Shown piece after piece: positions 10,769 to 21,767 of a stretch of DNA of 64,000 bases. The translations under genes and the position numbers were made by a program. Position 1 is the stretch's first letter; every line of letters starts with the position of its first letter. Origin of the DNA: Chamaecrista fasciculata. Its lineage: Eukaryota > Streptophyta > Magnoliopsida > Fabales > Fabaceae. Location of the stretch: assembly GCA_003254925.1 (NCBI GenBank), contig QANZ01035685.1, positions 56,879 to 120,878 on the forward strand, in the 5' to 3' direction. Under the pieces are notes generated by a model. The model was not told where the DNA came from and made no database searches. It saw only the letters and a program-made list of their open reading frames with translations.

Positions 10769-11500
10769 CTAATTCATGCTCTCTTCCAGTATGTTCTCTT
10801 CATCAAGCACTTCACCAATCCAGAATAATTTTTACCAAGAACTTGATGCATTGCATGACACCTGAGTAATAAATTAATATAGAAGCCTATAAGTTATATT
10901 GCATTGCATGACACATGAGTAATAAATTAATATATAAGCCTATAAGTTATATTAGGATGTGACAACCCTCACAAGACTAGAAAAAAATAATTCAATGATA
11001 AAAAGTAAATTCGTCTAAACTGTTCAGAAATCATGAAGGACATAAAAAATTGAGAATTGGACATGCTGACAGAATAAACAAAGCATTTGTTAAGACCCAA
11101 CAAAATATCCTAAACTAAAATAATCATAAAAAGTTCAGCATAAGTCTGCATTCATTTCATTGTAAGCAAGTCAACAAGTGAAACTAGAAACTGGAACTAG
11201 ACAAGTTAGTCAGAAAGTACTAATACTTTATATACCTTAGCTTCTAGTTTATTTGGAATGGTCTCAGATGCAATTGGACGTGATTGAGCAAGAATGTTGA
11301 GTTTCTTCAATGTCTCCACAGTAACTGAATCTCCATAATCTCCTCTGAAAACATAAACATATATATATATATATAAATATATATATATATCATTTAATAC
11401 AGATCAAGTTGCAAATTGAAATTGTACATGTGACCCTTACCTATATTCATATCCAAAACTTCAGGCTGTGCCACTCCTTTTCTTTTTCTTTTTTTCTTTC
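10769..11500 (-). pseudogene. Captured gene fragment: three exon-like blocks, function unknown
   Basis: Read on the minus strand, block A (about 11500-11441) encodes KGVAQPEVLDMNI and ends at a GTAAGG donor. Block B (11342-11236) starts after a CAG/AG acceptor, reads GDYGDSVTVETLKKLNILAQ then SRPIASETIPNKLEAK, and ends at a GTATAT donor. Block C (10861-10769) starts after TTACTCAG, reads VSCNASSSW, an in-frame TAA, then KLFWIGEVLDEENILEESMN and a stop. The phases agree across both junctions (A to B completes a Gly codon; B to C is phase 0). This strongly suggests the 3' end of a real spliced gene taken up by the transposon, with one nonsense change. I do not recognise the protein. Confidence 0.55.
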
Positions 11501-13565
11501 ATATCCTCTCATTTTCATTTTCCCAGAAAATTTAAAACAATAAAAAACATAAACAAAAACAAAATAAAAAAAGGGCAGCTCTAACTTCATGGAGGGACTC
11601 AGTTTTTTTTTTTCACTAGGTGCAACATTAGCACATCATCATCATCTTCCATACCATTATACTAATTAAGTGCTAATAATCAGAACAACTGAAGTCAGTT
11701 ACGACATATTGAAACATACCTGCATGTTTCCCAACTGAAATCAGAACAACTGAAGCAGAAAGAGGAGCTTACTGGTTCTAGTTTGAACCAGTTTTTGGTT
11801 CTAGTTTGAACCAGTTTCTGGTTCAAAATTAGGACCAGAAATCTAGTTGATATTTTGAACAGAAACTGGTTCAAACTTTGATTTCAAATAATGAAATCTG
11901 GTTCTTCTGAAGGGGCTCACACACATAAAAATTAAACACAAATGGAGATATGTATTTAAGAAATTAATTTCAATATAATATGATGAGATTGTAAAGAAAA
12001 TAAGTGAAAGGAAACTTACTAGCGTTGTAGAACAAGTGAAAGAAGTCATCAGCAGCAAAATATTATAGGGAGGTAAAATGTTATAGTATTCCTGCGGGTG
12101 AAGATATATATTAAAAAGATGAGTGAGGCAATAGGATTAGATAAATTAAAGCAGGTATACGCATAAAGTTATCAAGTTTAGTAAGTGTAAAGCAGAGATG
12201 GAGGAAGTATACCTTTAATCATAATCACTATTGCAATTGCCAAGTAACCAAATTTTAGAGACATTTGGTTGGATAATACTTTCCTTCTGTCAAACACCCA
12301 TTTTTTAGTAGTGAACCATCAATTTGAAAAATAGAAAAAGAAAGACAAGAGTTTACCATGTCAGTTGCACTAATTTAGTAGAAGATGACACTGTAATTTG
12401 GTAACAAATTGCATTACCTAATTACTTTTTTACCTAGCAGCCCCAAGATCCAAAATAGCATATGCATTGTGAGTTTCCAATGCTGAGATTTTGTGCATTC
12501 ATTTTCAAGACAAGTGTTCAATTTCTAAACCGAAAGTAGCAAAACACATGAAATAAACAAGAGCATGTCTACACTGACTTCATTGTTCATTTGTTCCTTC
12601 TAGAACATATTTCTTTTCCAAGTATAAAGGTCTATAATCAGTTCCTTCTAGACAGCATATAACATATAAAATATATAAAGAGAACTATAAACTTACAAAT
12701 AGGAAGATAAAAAACTGATGCCAAGGGAACCACCATAAAAATAAGACTCACATAATCCCACTACCTATGACTTGGTAAAACATGACTCATTACTAATTAA
12801 AATAATAATAAAACTAGAAAATGCAAACAGATATAAAATCTAACTCCTACTCAATCAACACACTTTGAATCACAAATGTTAACTAAACTACAATATAAAA
12901 TATATTGTAATTTCTCCAACATATAAATATAGCTAATTTCTCCATCTATGAATCATATATATATATATATATCTGAGAAAGTGTATTATTGTGCTCAACT
13001 TATATAGTTCAACGAGAACGGGAGAGTATTTGTTAAAAAAACACGAGAATGGGAAAGCATTTTGGTTTGTTTCATACATTGTCATATCAAATTTGTTCGA
13101 TGCTTCTCTATCTGCAAAACCAAATGCAGAGTTGTCCTAGGCAATCAATGTCCCAACTACTACAGGATATTATATCAGATGAAATATTCAAAACTAAAAT
13201 CAACAATGTAGACTGAATCGTGCCTTGATTCAAAGGGAACTTGAGAGCAACTAGGCTTTTGAGAGATTGAATGATAAAAAAAGTCACATACTCTATCTAC
13301 CTACTTGGAAAGAAAATCTCGGAAATTATTATTATGCGAATATGAAGTTTTGACTTGAAAGTTGAAATTGTGTAAACTTTTGGTGAGGGCATTCTTCATT
13401 GTTTCCCATCATTTCTCTAGTTGAATGAAATTTGAAGCAAAACAATATTGTCCTGTTTCCATATGTTTCACCTCTGCTAGTAATATATATGTAAATTGAA
13501 AAAAGTTAACCATCCTAAAAATTAACGAGTGAAAACACAGGAGTTTATGATAAACACAAGAGACT
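11501..13565. other. Interior of the CACTA composite, no gene recognised
   Basis: AT-rich sequence with small intron-like islands but no convincing exon. At 11770-11880 the phrase GGTTCTAGTTTGAACCAG and its complements repeat several times and could fold. TA dinucleotide runs lie near 11360-11390 and 12957-12972. Confidence 0.5.
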
Positions 13566-14050
13566 TACAGTTTCTGTATGTACCTCGTCGCCGATAAAGT
13601 CGAAACGGATCGTCGAGAAGAGCCGTGTGGATAGTGGAGGCGGTGGAAGGGAAGAATTGGCACGTGCGGCTTAAGAGTTTCCACAGACGGCACCTGACGG
13701 CAACGAATTTTTGGTCGATTTAGGGATTTCGGATGGAGGTGCGAGTGGGAGAGAGCAATTTGATTTACGGATGGCGGCGAATTTCAGAATTGTTGTCTCC
13801 TTACAGGAGAGGGATTGAAGCTTCTAGGGTTGTCAATGGCGGCTTCGTCTTCTTCCTCTGGACTCAAATGAGCAAGTAGATTTAGTCGATTTATGGATTT
13901 CGGATGGAGGAGCGTCTTCGATTTAGGGATTTGGGATGGAGGTGGGTCTTCGATTTTCAGAATCGATTTTGGTTTAGGTTTTGGCAGTGAAGATGGCACT
14001 AGAATGAAATTGAGAGGGAGGGAATAATGAAAATTGGGAAACACTTTTGG
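13566..14050 (-). other. GC-rich, exon-like block inside the CACTA composite
   Basis: On the minus strand this looks like the 5' leader and first exon of a plant gene: coding-like GC-rich sequence ending GGCGACGAG followed by a possible donor GTACAT near 13584. The motif CGATTTAGGGATTTCGGATGG recurs three times (about 13719, 13887, 13919), so part may instead be subterminal repeat. An 86-codon ORF here has no recognisable domain. Confidence 0.35.
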
Positions 14051-14199
14051 TGCTCTTACAGTTGCTCAGCGACGCTTCAATGTCCATATGTCGACCCTTG
14101 CTCTAACCGTGTGCAAAATGAGTGAATATCTTGTCTCTCACGACGCTTCTAACAACCGTAGGCATCCAAGCGTAGGTAAATGCCGAATTTTTAGTAGTG

Positions 14200-16835
14200 A
14201 ATGTACCCGGTTCTCAGTCTGATAACCCTATAAAAAATACAAAAAGTAATCCTCTTTTAGGAGATAAAACAAAAGTTAAAACCTCTACACCTGTACACCC
14301 CATACCTAGGCATATAAAGGCTAAAAACAGAAATTCCCTTTTCAAGCTTACCTCGTATGCCTCTCTTAAGACTACACCTCAGAATTTAACCTCAACTATC
14401 AATAACATCCAAGCTGTCTCCTCTCTCTCTTCTCTTGCAATCCCTAATCAAAATCCCTCGAGCTCACCAACCACCACCAAATCCCTCTCTCCTTCGCTTA
14501 ACCTATCCCCTGAGCACAGCAGACCCCTAAACCCAAATGACAAAAGTCAACTTTCTACCCCCTTTTTAGAAATCATTCTATATATCAATTCAAATCCTGA
14601 TGCTCTTTCTAATGCTAATTCTGTCCCCATGCACTGTGACCCTCACAGTCTTCACAACTCTCTCTCGCCATCTTCTCTTTCTAACCCCCCCCCCCCCAAA
14701 ACACTTTCACCATGCACAAACCCATCTCTTACAGAAACTCAACCCTTATCTCTCAACACCCCTCATAATAATGTCGAATCTCCCAACATACAAACCAAAT
14801 ACCACACCAAACATGACCCCCATCACACCAGTGTTCTCTATAGACCATTTACCACCACAAACTCCCTCCTCATCAGTGTTCCCCAAACCCCTTCCAACAA
14901 ACATCTCCCATCAACCACCTCTCTCACCAAGCACACAGACATACAGAACCCAGTTTCTCTCTTGATCATCCCAATCCGTTGGCCACAAGCTATCAACATG
15001 ACCACAGACAACAACCCTCCACCTCAAGATCCAAGAGAGCAAATCTTAAACGACATCATGGAATCCTACATCCAACAACGCTCACCAACCTCGAGGATGA
15101 CCCTCATTTGGATCAATCTTCTCAGGGTCCCCATGGATCCATTGTTGGGCAAGTCTCCTAGGATTGGCTTATATCAACAACACAAGCAGCCTTACAACTT
15201 CGCCAGAGACATACCTTCATCCTTCCATCACCCCGCTTCAACACTCTTCACCAATACAATTGGTTTCCAGCCCCACCACCCTCACCAAACCCTCTTCTAA
15301 TGGACCTCCATGCATCACCTCTACTGCACAGCTTCACTTTCCCTCTGTCATGAATAGGCACCACCTTAATAGGAAGCCAAAATCACTGTGCTTCCTTCAC
15401 AGGTCCTCATCACTTAGTGGAAAGCTATATAGACATAGATTGTTGCTTAAACATAGACTCCGGAACCGTAGACTAAATCTTCACATAAATCCATCCTTTG
15501 CCTTCGATCCAAGCAACCCATCCCATGACTTTGGTACCACAACCCCTCATCCTTCTCCTCCTCTTAACCCAACCTTTGTTCCTATGAATATTCTTGCATG
15601 GAATACTAGGGGAGCTGCTAGTTCTGACTTTAGGAGAGCCTTTGTAGACCTTCAGCGCAAATATTCCCCTGACATTGTTATCCTCACTGAAACCCATCTT
15701 AGTGGTCATAGAGCTCACTCTATCCTCTCTTCTCTTGGGTTTGAGAACTTCATCAAGATTGATGCTATGGGTTTTTTTGGTGGAATATGGCTCCTGTGGC
15801 ACCCTCATCTAGTGACAATCGAACCACTTGCCTCCTCTTTTCAAGAACTTCATTGCAAAGTGAAGGTAAACAACCACTTCTTCATCCTTTCAGCTATCTA
15901 TGCTAGTCCTTGCTTTGATATTAGAAAAAAACTTTGGCATAGTCTATCTATAGCTTTTCATGATTTTTCTCTTCCTTGGTTAATATTAGGTGACTTTAAT
16001 GACATAGCCTCTTCTAAAGAAAAGTTTGGTGGTGGACCACCAAACCTCCAAAAAATGTTACTTTTTAATAACTTTCTTAACTCTTGCAACCTCATAGATC
16101 TAGGTTTCAAAGGTCCTCTCTTCACTTGGACAAATAACAGAGAATTTGGTAAGACTATTAGAACTAGAATTGATCGTTGCCATGCTAACCCCTCTTGGGT
16201 TCAACTCTTTCCTAACTCCAATGTTACACACCTACCTCGTACTCACTCTGACCACTGTCCAATTCTTTTAAACATCTTCAACACTAAAAATACCTTCCAT
16301 AAATTCTTTAGGTTAGAAACCTTTTGGTTAAACCATCCTACTTTCCCTGACCTCATTAAATCTGTTTGGAATAATAACCTTTTTGACATAAATGACAATA
16401 TTAGCAATATTCAAAAAGAAATTAAGATTTGGAGTTCAAAAGTTTTTAAAAATATCTTCCACGAAAAGAAACAGCTTTATGCTAGAATCCTTGGCCTCCA
16501 AAACATCCTTTGCACCAATCCTCTCCCACAACACCTTATTCTTGAAAAAAATCTTCAAAATAAACTCTCTTCTATCTTGAAACAAGAAGAAGAACTTTGG
16601 CAAATGAAATCAAGATTTGATTGGATCTCTCTTGGAGACAGAAATACAAAATTTTTTCACCAATAAACTATGATCCGTAGGAATAGAAATAATTTCTTAA
16701 GTCTCACTAGAGAGGATGACACTATTACTTGGGACCAATCTGAAATTTCTGAAACTATCTCTCAACACTTTAAAAATATCTACTCCTATTCCTCTCCACC
16801 AAATCATCACTCTTTCACCTTAGATACCCTTCCTT
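14200..16835 (+). mobile_element. L1-type LINE fragment: ORF1 tail and intact endonuclease, no RT
   Basis: About 14200-15300 encodes a Ser/Thr/Pro-rich tail typical of plant LINE ORF1. ORF2 starts at 15584 (MNILAWNTRGA) and carries an apurinic-type endonuclease with its expected catalytic phrases: LTETH, LILGDFND, RIDRCHA and HSDHCPIL. It continues to LGDRNTKFFHQ, where an in-frame TAA replaces a sense codon (16664-16666). The same frame then continues as MIRRNRNN until a CACTA left end interrupts it at 16836. Reverse transcriptase is absent. The LINE tail at 40803 is too far away to assign to the same copy. Confidence 0.85.
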
Positions 16836-18053
16836 CACTACCACAAATATCTCATTTCCCGGCGGTTTTCTAGGGGCGGTTTTGGAAAACCGCCGACGCT
16901 AATAAAACTAGAGGCGGTTTTAATCAACCGCCGAGTGACCGCCGCGACCTTCTTCCTTCTCCCTTCTCGCTTTGACGCGCGCGACCTTCTTCTTCGTTTC
17001 TATCTCACTTTGGCACTAACATTTCATTCTCCCGCTAATGTTTGCCGCTAACATTTTCAATCCCTAAAATTTCACCTCTAATTTCAATCCCTAAACATTA
17101 TTTCACCTCCAATTTCAAACCCTAAACATTTCAGCTCCAATTTCAAACGTTTCACTCCCCTCCGATTTTGTGTTCGCAGAGATGAAGAAGCATCCACACT
17201 CGCCGGTAATCGTTTTCCATTCCCCTTCATTCCCCTCCGATTTTGTGTATTTATTGGTCCGATTTTGTGTTCAGACGAAGAAGCAGACGATTTGCGCTTC
17301 GATTTCAATTCCCGTAAGCGTTCTCTTAGGTTTTGTTCCGATTTCAATTTCAATAAAAATCTTGTCTGCTTTCCTAGCTTTAGCTTTTTGTCTACGATTC
17401 CTTCCTTGCTGGCTGCTAAAAATTAAATGTTTCTGTCTTTCTTCAAATATCTGCTAGAATCTATGAAGAAGCAGAGCAATATCAACCTCTGTATCTGACA
17501 CTAAACAACATTTTAAAGTGTACTTGTTAGGAGAAATAAGTGTTGTTTGAGCTTACTGTTCCTGCGCTGTACATATAATTCATTAATGTGTCCAAATGTA
17601 TTCTTTGGAGCAAATTAAATGGTTGACACTTTAAAAATAGTTTGGGTTTCACAAATTTAACTCCAGTTTATACTCTTTAAGAAGGATTTCAACCTTGTTC
17701 TGTTTTATAGTTTCATGTTATGTACTATAAGCAAATCTTCTTGATTATTTACTTCATTTGACAAGTATATATCCAAAATAATTCAGATTTTCAGAAAGGT
17801 TTATGTGCAAGATGGAAACAGATCAAGATTTTAGGTAGTTCTTGGATTTAATTTAGTGGAGGCAGCAATGACTGGTTTCCTGATTGCTTGATCATTAAAT
17901 TTCTAATTTATTTATTTCATCATTCATGGTCTGGTATAAATGATTTGGGTAATGTGTTATATTTGTCTTCTTATTAAAGCAGAGTCTTCATTGATTGGTG
18001 TTGGAGGGGGAGGGAATTAATAAACACATGGCACATGTGCACTAGCTTATTGA
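16836..18053. mobile_element. Left end of a CACTA transposon, truncated
   Basis: It begins CACTACCACAAATATC, followed by GGCGGTTTT subterminal repeats. It is nearly identical to 19220-20453 for about 1.2 kb, then stops matching after GCACTAGCTTATTG. No right terminus for this copy is seen. ORFs read here on either strand are shared non-coding shadows in both copies. Confidence 0.8.
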
Positions 18054-18207
18054 ATTAATATGGTCATCTGTTTGTGCATTGTAGCGTATAATTTCTCTTA
18101 TAACTATTGAAGTGCTTTTACTGTCATTAGTGCAAGTAGGAGTCTGCTTTTATATCACTGATATTTCATCTTATTGGCCTTTTCAGGAGAATCCTTCAAG
18201 TTATATG

Positions 18208-18345
18208 NTTGGACCCGGTTTTTCCGGTTCTTGACCGGTCCAATCCGGTCTAATCCGGTCCAAACATCAAAACGGTTCAAATGGTTGAACCAGATCGCCT
18301 TGCCTTCCGGCTCCCGGTCCGACCGGCCGGTCCGGTCCGGTTTTT
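18208..18345. repeat. GGTCCGGTT-rich low-complexity block with one undetermined base
   Basis: Repeated CCGGTCC/CCGGTT units, far more GC- and CpG-rich than the surroundings, begin right after an N at 18208. Similar runs occur in the ends of plant hAT MITEs, but no terminus or TSD can be defined. The adjoining GAACCGAGCC...TAAAAAGA segment (18358-18408) recurs at about 44958-45005. Confidence 0.55.
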
Positions 18346-18799
18346 ACATCACTGACATGAACCGAGCCAGAATTAGTTGAAATCTTTTTAGCACCCATAA
18401 AAAGATACATGACCATCACAATTCTTTTTGGAACTGCAATGGTTACTGTGGTTTGATAACTGGTGAATTTTATATTTTAACCGTTGTAGATCTTTCTAAG
18501 TTTTTTACCCCATAATCCCTAACCTAATTGTAAACCTTGCCTACACTGAGCTCAAACCCTTACCCCCTATAATTTAATAAAAAAACATCGAAGACCTTGC
18601 CCTCATACACCACATCAAACTTTTCTAGATGGTTCTCAAAGTTTTATATTGTGTAGTCAATGGGTAGATCAACATTGAGGTTCTCGTTTGTGTGGTAAAT
18701 ATATATGTAATTTTAACATTAATTATTTGTTCATTTTCAAGCAGAAGCATTTGAATTTATAGAAAATTCAATCATAGATGATCCATCCCTTGTGCAGAA

Positions 18800-19219
18800 T
18801 TATTTATTGAAGGAAAATTTATAGATCATGAGGCACTTGAAAGATTGAAACTGAAAGATATGAGTATGATTAATGGTATAGGGTGGAAGCCATTCTTTTC
18901 AATTAATTGCCCTGTGGTGCATGAATTATGCTTTGATTTTTATAAGTCTAAATTTCTGTTTTGGTCCCACTGATGATATTAACAAAAAGGGAACCCTAAC
19001 TTTCAAATTAAGAAAGGACAAGTTTAAATTATCAATCACTGAATTTAATTTGAAGTTAGGTTTTAATTCTGTTGCTGAGGTTAATTCGCAGGAATATATA
19101 GAATCCCTCACAGAATATCCTGATGATTTTGATGCAAATAGCTTTTATAAGGACTTAACTGGGCGACTTGAAATTGTTTTTAAACCTTCTGTTTCGAAAG
19201 CCAATCTTATAGGGAGCCC
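18800..19219 (+). pseudogene. Athila-like retrotransposon ORF1 remnant, part 1
   Basis: Reads KFIDHEALERL, INGIGWKPFF, then after stops NKKGTLTFKL, LSITEFNLKLGF and DANSFYKDLTGRLE, a pattern I associate with the Athila ORF1 family of plant Ty3 elements. The frame leads directly to the CACTA insertion point at 19220, and part 2 resumes at 26505. Several stops and a frame change show decay. Confidence 0.55.
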
Positions 19220-21039
19220 CACTACCACAAATATCTCATTTCCCGGCAGTTTTCTAGGGGCAGTTTTGGAAAACCGCCGACGCTAATAAAACTAGAGGCG
19301 GTTTTAATCAACTGCCGAGTGACCGCCGCGAAATTCATTTCATTTCCTTCTCCCTTCTCGCTTTGACGCGCGCAACCTTCTTCTTCGTTTCTATCTCACT
19401 TTGGCACTAACATTTCATTCTCCCGCTAATGTTTGCCGCTAACATTTTCAATCCCTAAAATTTCACCTCTAATTTCAATCCCTAAACATTATTTCACCTC
19501 CAATTTCAAACCCTAAACATTTCAGCTCCAATTTCAAACGTTTCACTCCCCTCCAATTTTGTGTTCGCAGAGATGAAGAAGCATCCACACTTGCCGGTAA
19601 GCGTTTTCCATTCCCCTTCATTCCCCTCCGATTTTGTGTATTTATTGGTCCGATTTTGTGTTCAGACAAAGAAGCAGACGATTTGCGCTTCGATTTCAAT
19701 TCCCGTAAGCGTTCTCTTAGGTTTTGTTCCGAGTTCAATTTCAATAAAAATCTTGTCTGCTTTCCCAGCTTTAGCTTTTTGTCTACGATTCCTTCCTTGC
19801 TGGCTGCTAAAAATTAAATGCTTCTGTCTTTCTTCAAATATCTGCTAGAATCTATGAAGAAGCAGAGCAATATCAACCTCTGTATCTGACACTAAACAAC
19901 ATTTTAAAGTGTACTTGTTAGGAGAAAATGAGAAATAAGTGTTGTTTGAGCTTACTGTTCCTGCGCTGTACATATAATTCATTAATGTGTCCAAATGTAT
20001 TCTTTGGAGCAAATTAAATGGTTGACACTTTAAAAATAGTTTGGGTTTCACAAATTTAACTCCAGTTTATACTCTTTAAGAAGGATTTCAACCTTGTTCT
20101 GTTTTATAGTTTCATGTTATGTACTATAAGCAAATCTTCTTGATTATTTACTTCATTTGACAAGTATATATCCAAAATAATTCAGATTTTCAGAAAGGTT
20201 TATGTGCAAGATGGAAACAGATCAAGATTTTAGGTAGTTCTTGGATTTAATTTAGTGGAGGCAGCAATGACTGGTTTCCTGATCGCTTGATCATTAAATT
20301 TCTAATTTATTTATTTCATCATTCATGGTCTGGTATAATTGATTTGGGTAATGTGTTATATTTTTCTTCTTATTAAAGCAGAGTCTTCATTGATTGCTGT
20401 TGGAGGGGGATGGAATTAATAAACACATGGCACATGTGCACTAGCTTATTGCATGAGATATTATTCACTCAAATTAGGCATTTCTTCTGCTTGTGTGCAT
20501 TGTTTAAGCGTCATAGACGCCTAATAAGATACTAGAATCAATCTGATACACAAGAAGAGCATTTTCCTTTGATTTTTCTTGTGCTTTGCCCTAAAATATT
20601 TCCAATATAAATAAAACATGTTACCTTTAAATATAATGGCGCGTACTGTAGCTAAAAAGTTTGGCAGATGGCCATGCTTTTTTTGACCTTATTCTTCACT
20701 AATTAATAAAGCTTTTCCTTTTAGTATGGGGCCTAATATTAAGCTTTTATTAAAAGTATTATTAATTCCCTCTGATGATTTTTTGTCATTCTAAAACTTA
20801 ATGTCCATTGATGAGTAGATTAAGAACTCATTAGGTAATTGAAGAAAGCATACTCGGCTAAGTGAAAAGCTTTGCTGCATATTTTATTGTGTCAATAACA
20901 ACCAGAAGAAGCTGCAGAATTATATTTGCAGCTTCAGCTGATAAACAGAACAAATAAACATATGAACTTACCAAATTTAACTATTATTGGGTCTAGCTGA
21001 ACCCAAATTTAGTCTCTTACAAAGTGATGAACCCAAATT

Positions 21040-21363
21040 TTTTCTCGCTTGATTCATACTGGTGAAAACGACGATGATGAACCTTATATTCGAGCTTCTG
21101 ATGCTAAAATGGTTTACTATGTACAAGACGAATTTGATAAAGATTGGTGTGTTCCTGTACACTTGAAACCTAGAGATTTATTTGAGATGGGAGATGATGA
21201 AGAGTGTTATGGAGAGTGTGCAATTCCCTCTACAAAACTTGGATGTGCTTATTTTAGATGATGGTGAAAACATTCCGTTAGCACGGGATGGTGAAGATGA
21301 TGTTGAACCAGTTGTTCTACCTAACAATGAGGATGAAGTTGCTGCTGAAGTAGTTGTGGAATG
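21040..21363 (+). pseudogene. C-terminal remnant of the CACTA transposase TNP2 (TNPD)
   Basis: Reads LIHTGENDDDEPYIRAS, KMVYYVQDEFDKDW and LKPRDLFEM, the well-known C-terminal phrase of plant TNP2 transposases. A frameshift near 21230 moves the acidic tail (LDDGENIPLARDGEDDVEP) to a second frame, which ends at a TGA at 21361-21363. The large upstream catalytic part is deleted. Confidence 0.75.
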
Positions 21364-21767
21364 AATTTTATAATTGTTTCTATCTTGTTGTATTTTGGTT
21401 GTTGTTCTCTTTTGGTGAACTAGAATATTAGTGCATTTGTGGGTTGTTTTTGTTGTCTCTTTTGCTGTATTTTATTTGCATGTTCACTTTCTTTTCATAT
21501 TTGATTTCTTTGAGCTTGAAATAACTAGTGAGTTTAAAAATAGCATGAAATTTATAAAAATAGTTGAAAACATATATCAAAGCCTTGTGTCTGTTGTCTT
21601 GTGACAAATTAAGCTGTTGGGATGAACTAGTTCTTCAACAGGTAATATTACTTTTCAATATCTGCTTTGTCCTTTAAATAAATCAAGCAACAGCTGTCCT
21701 TTAACACACATATCTTGTTTTGTTTGACTTATCTCATATTTTTGCGGGTTAATGCAGTTTGGAAGCT

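Larger units (their letters stand above)
10246..14199. mobile_element. CACTA-type transposon or CACTA-bounded composite carrying gene fragments
   Basis: The left end is CACTACAAAAAAAGAGCC at 10246, followed to about 10550 by many direct and inverted copies of AGCGACGGTTTTAACCGTCG, a standard CACTA subterminal repeat pattern. A candidate right end, complementary to CACTACTAAAAATTCGGC, closes at 14199 after GCGACGCTTC-like motifs. The flanking triplets (TTT left, AAT right) do not match, so the two ends may belong to different insertions. No transposase is visible; pieces of a host gene are carried inside (10769-11500, 13566-14050). Confidence 0.6.

Noticed and set aside
13784-14044. 86-codon Pro/Lys-rich ORF on the minus strand as a gene
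   Set aside because: Built on repeated CGATTTAGGGATTTCGG phrases in the CACTA subterminal side; no domain.
17084-19848. Paired ORFs at 17084-17457 and 19475-19848 as a duplicated gene
   Set aside because: They lie in the duplicated CACTA left region, overlap on opposite strands and show no family feature; identity reflects the element, not a gene.
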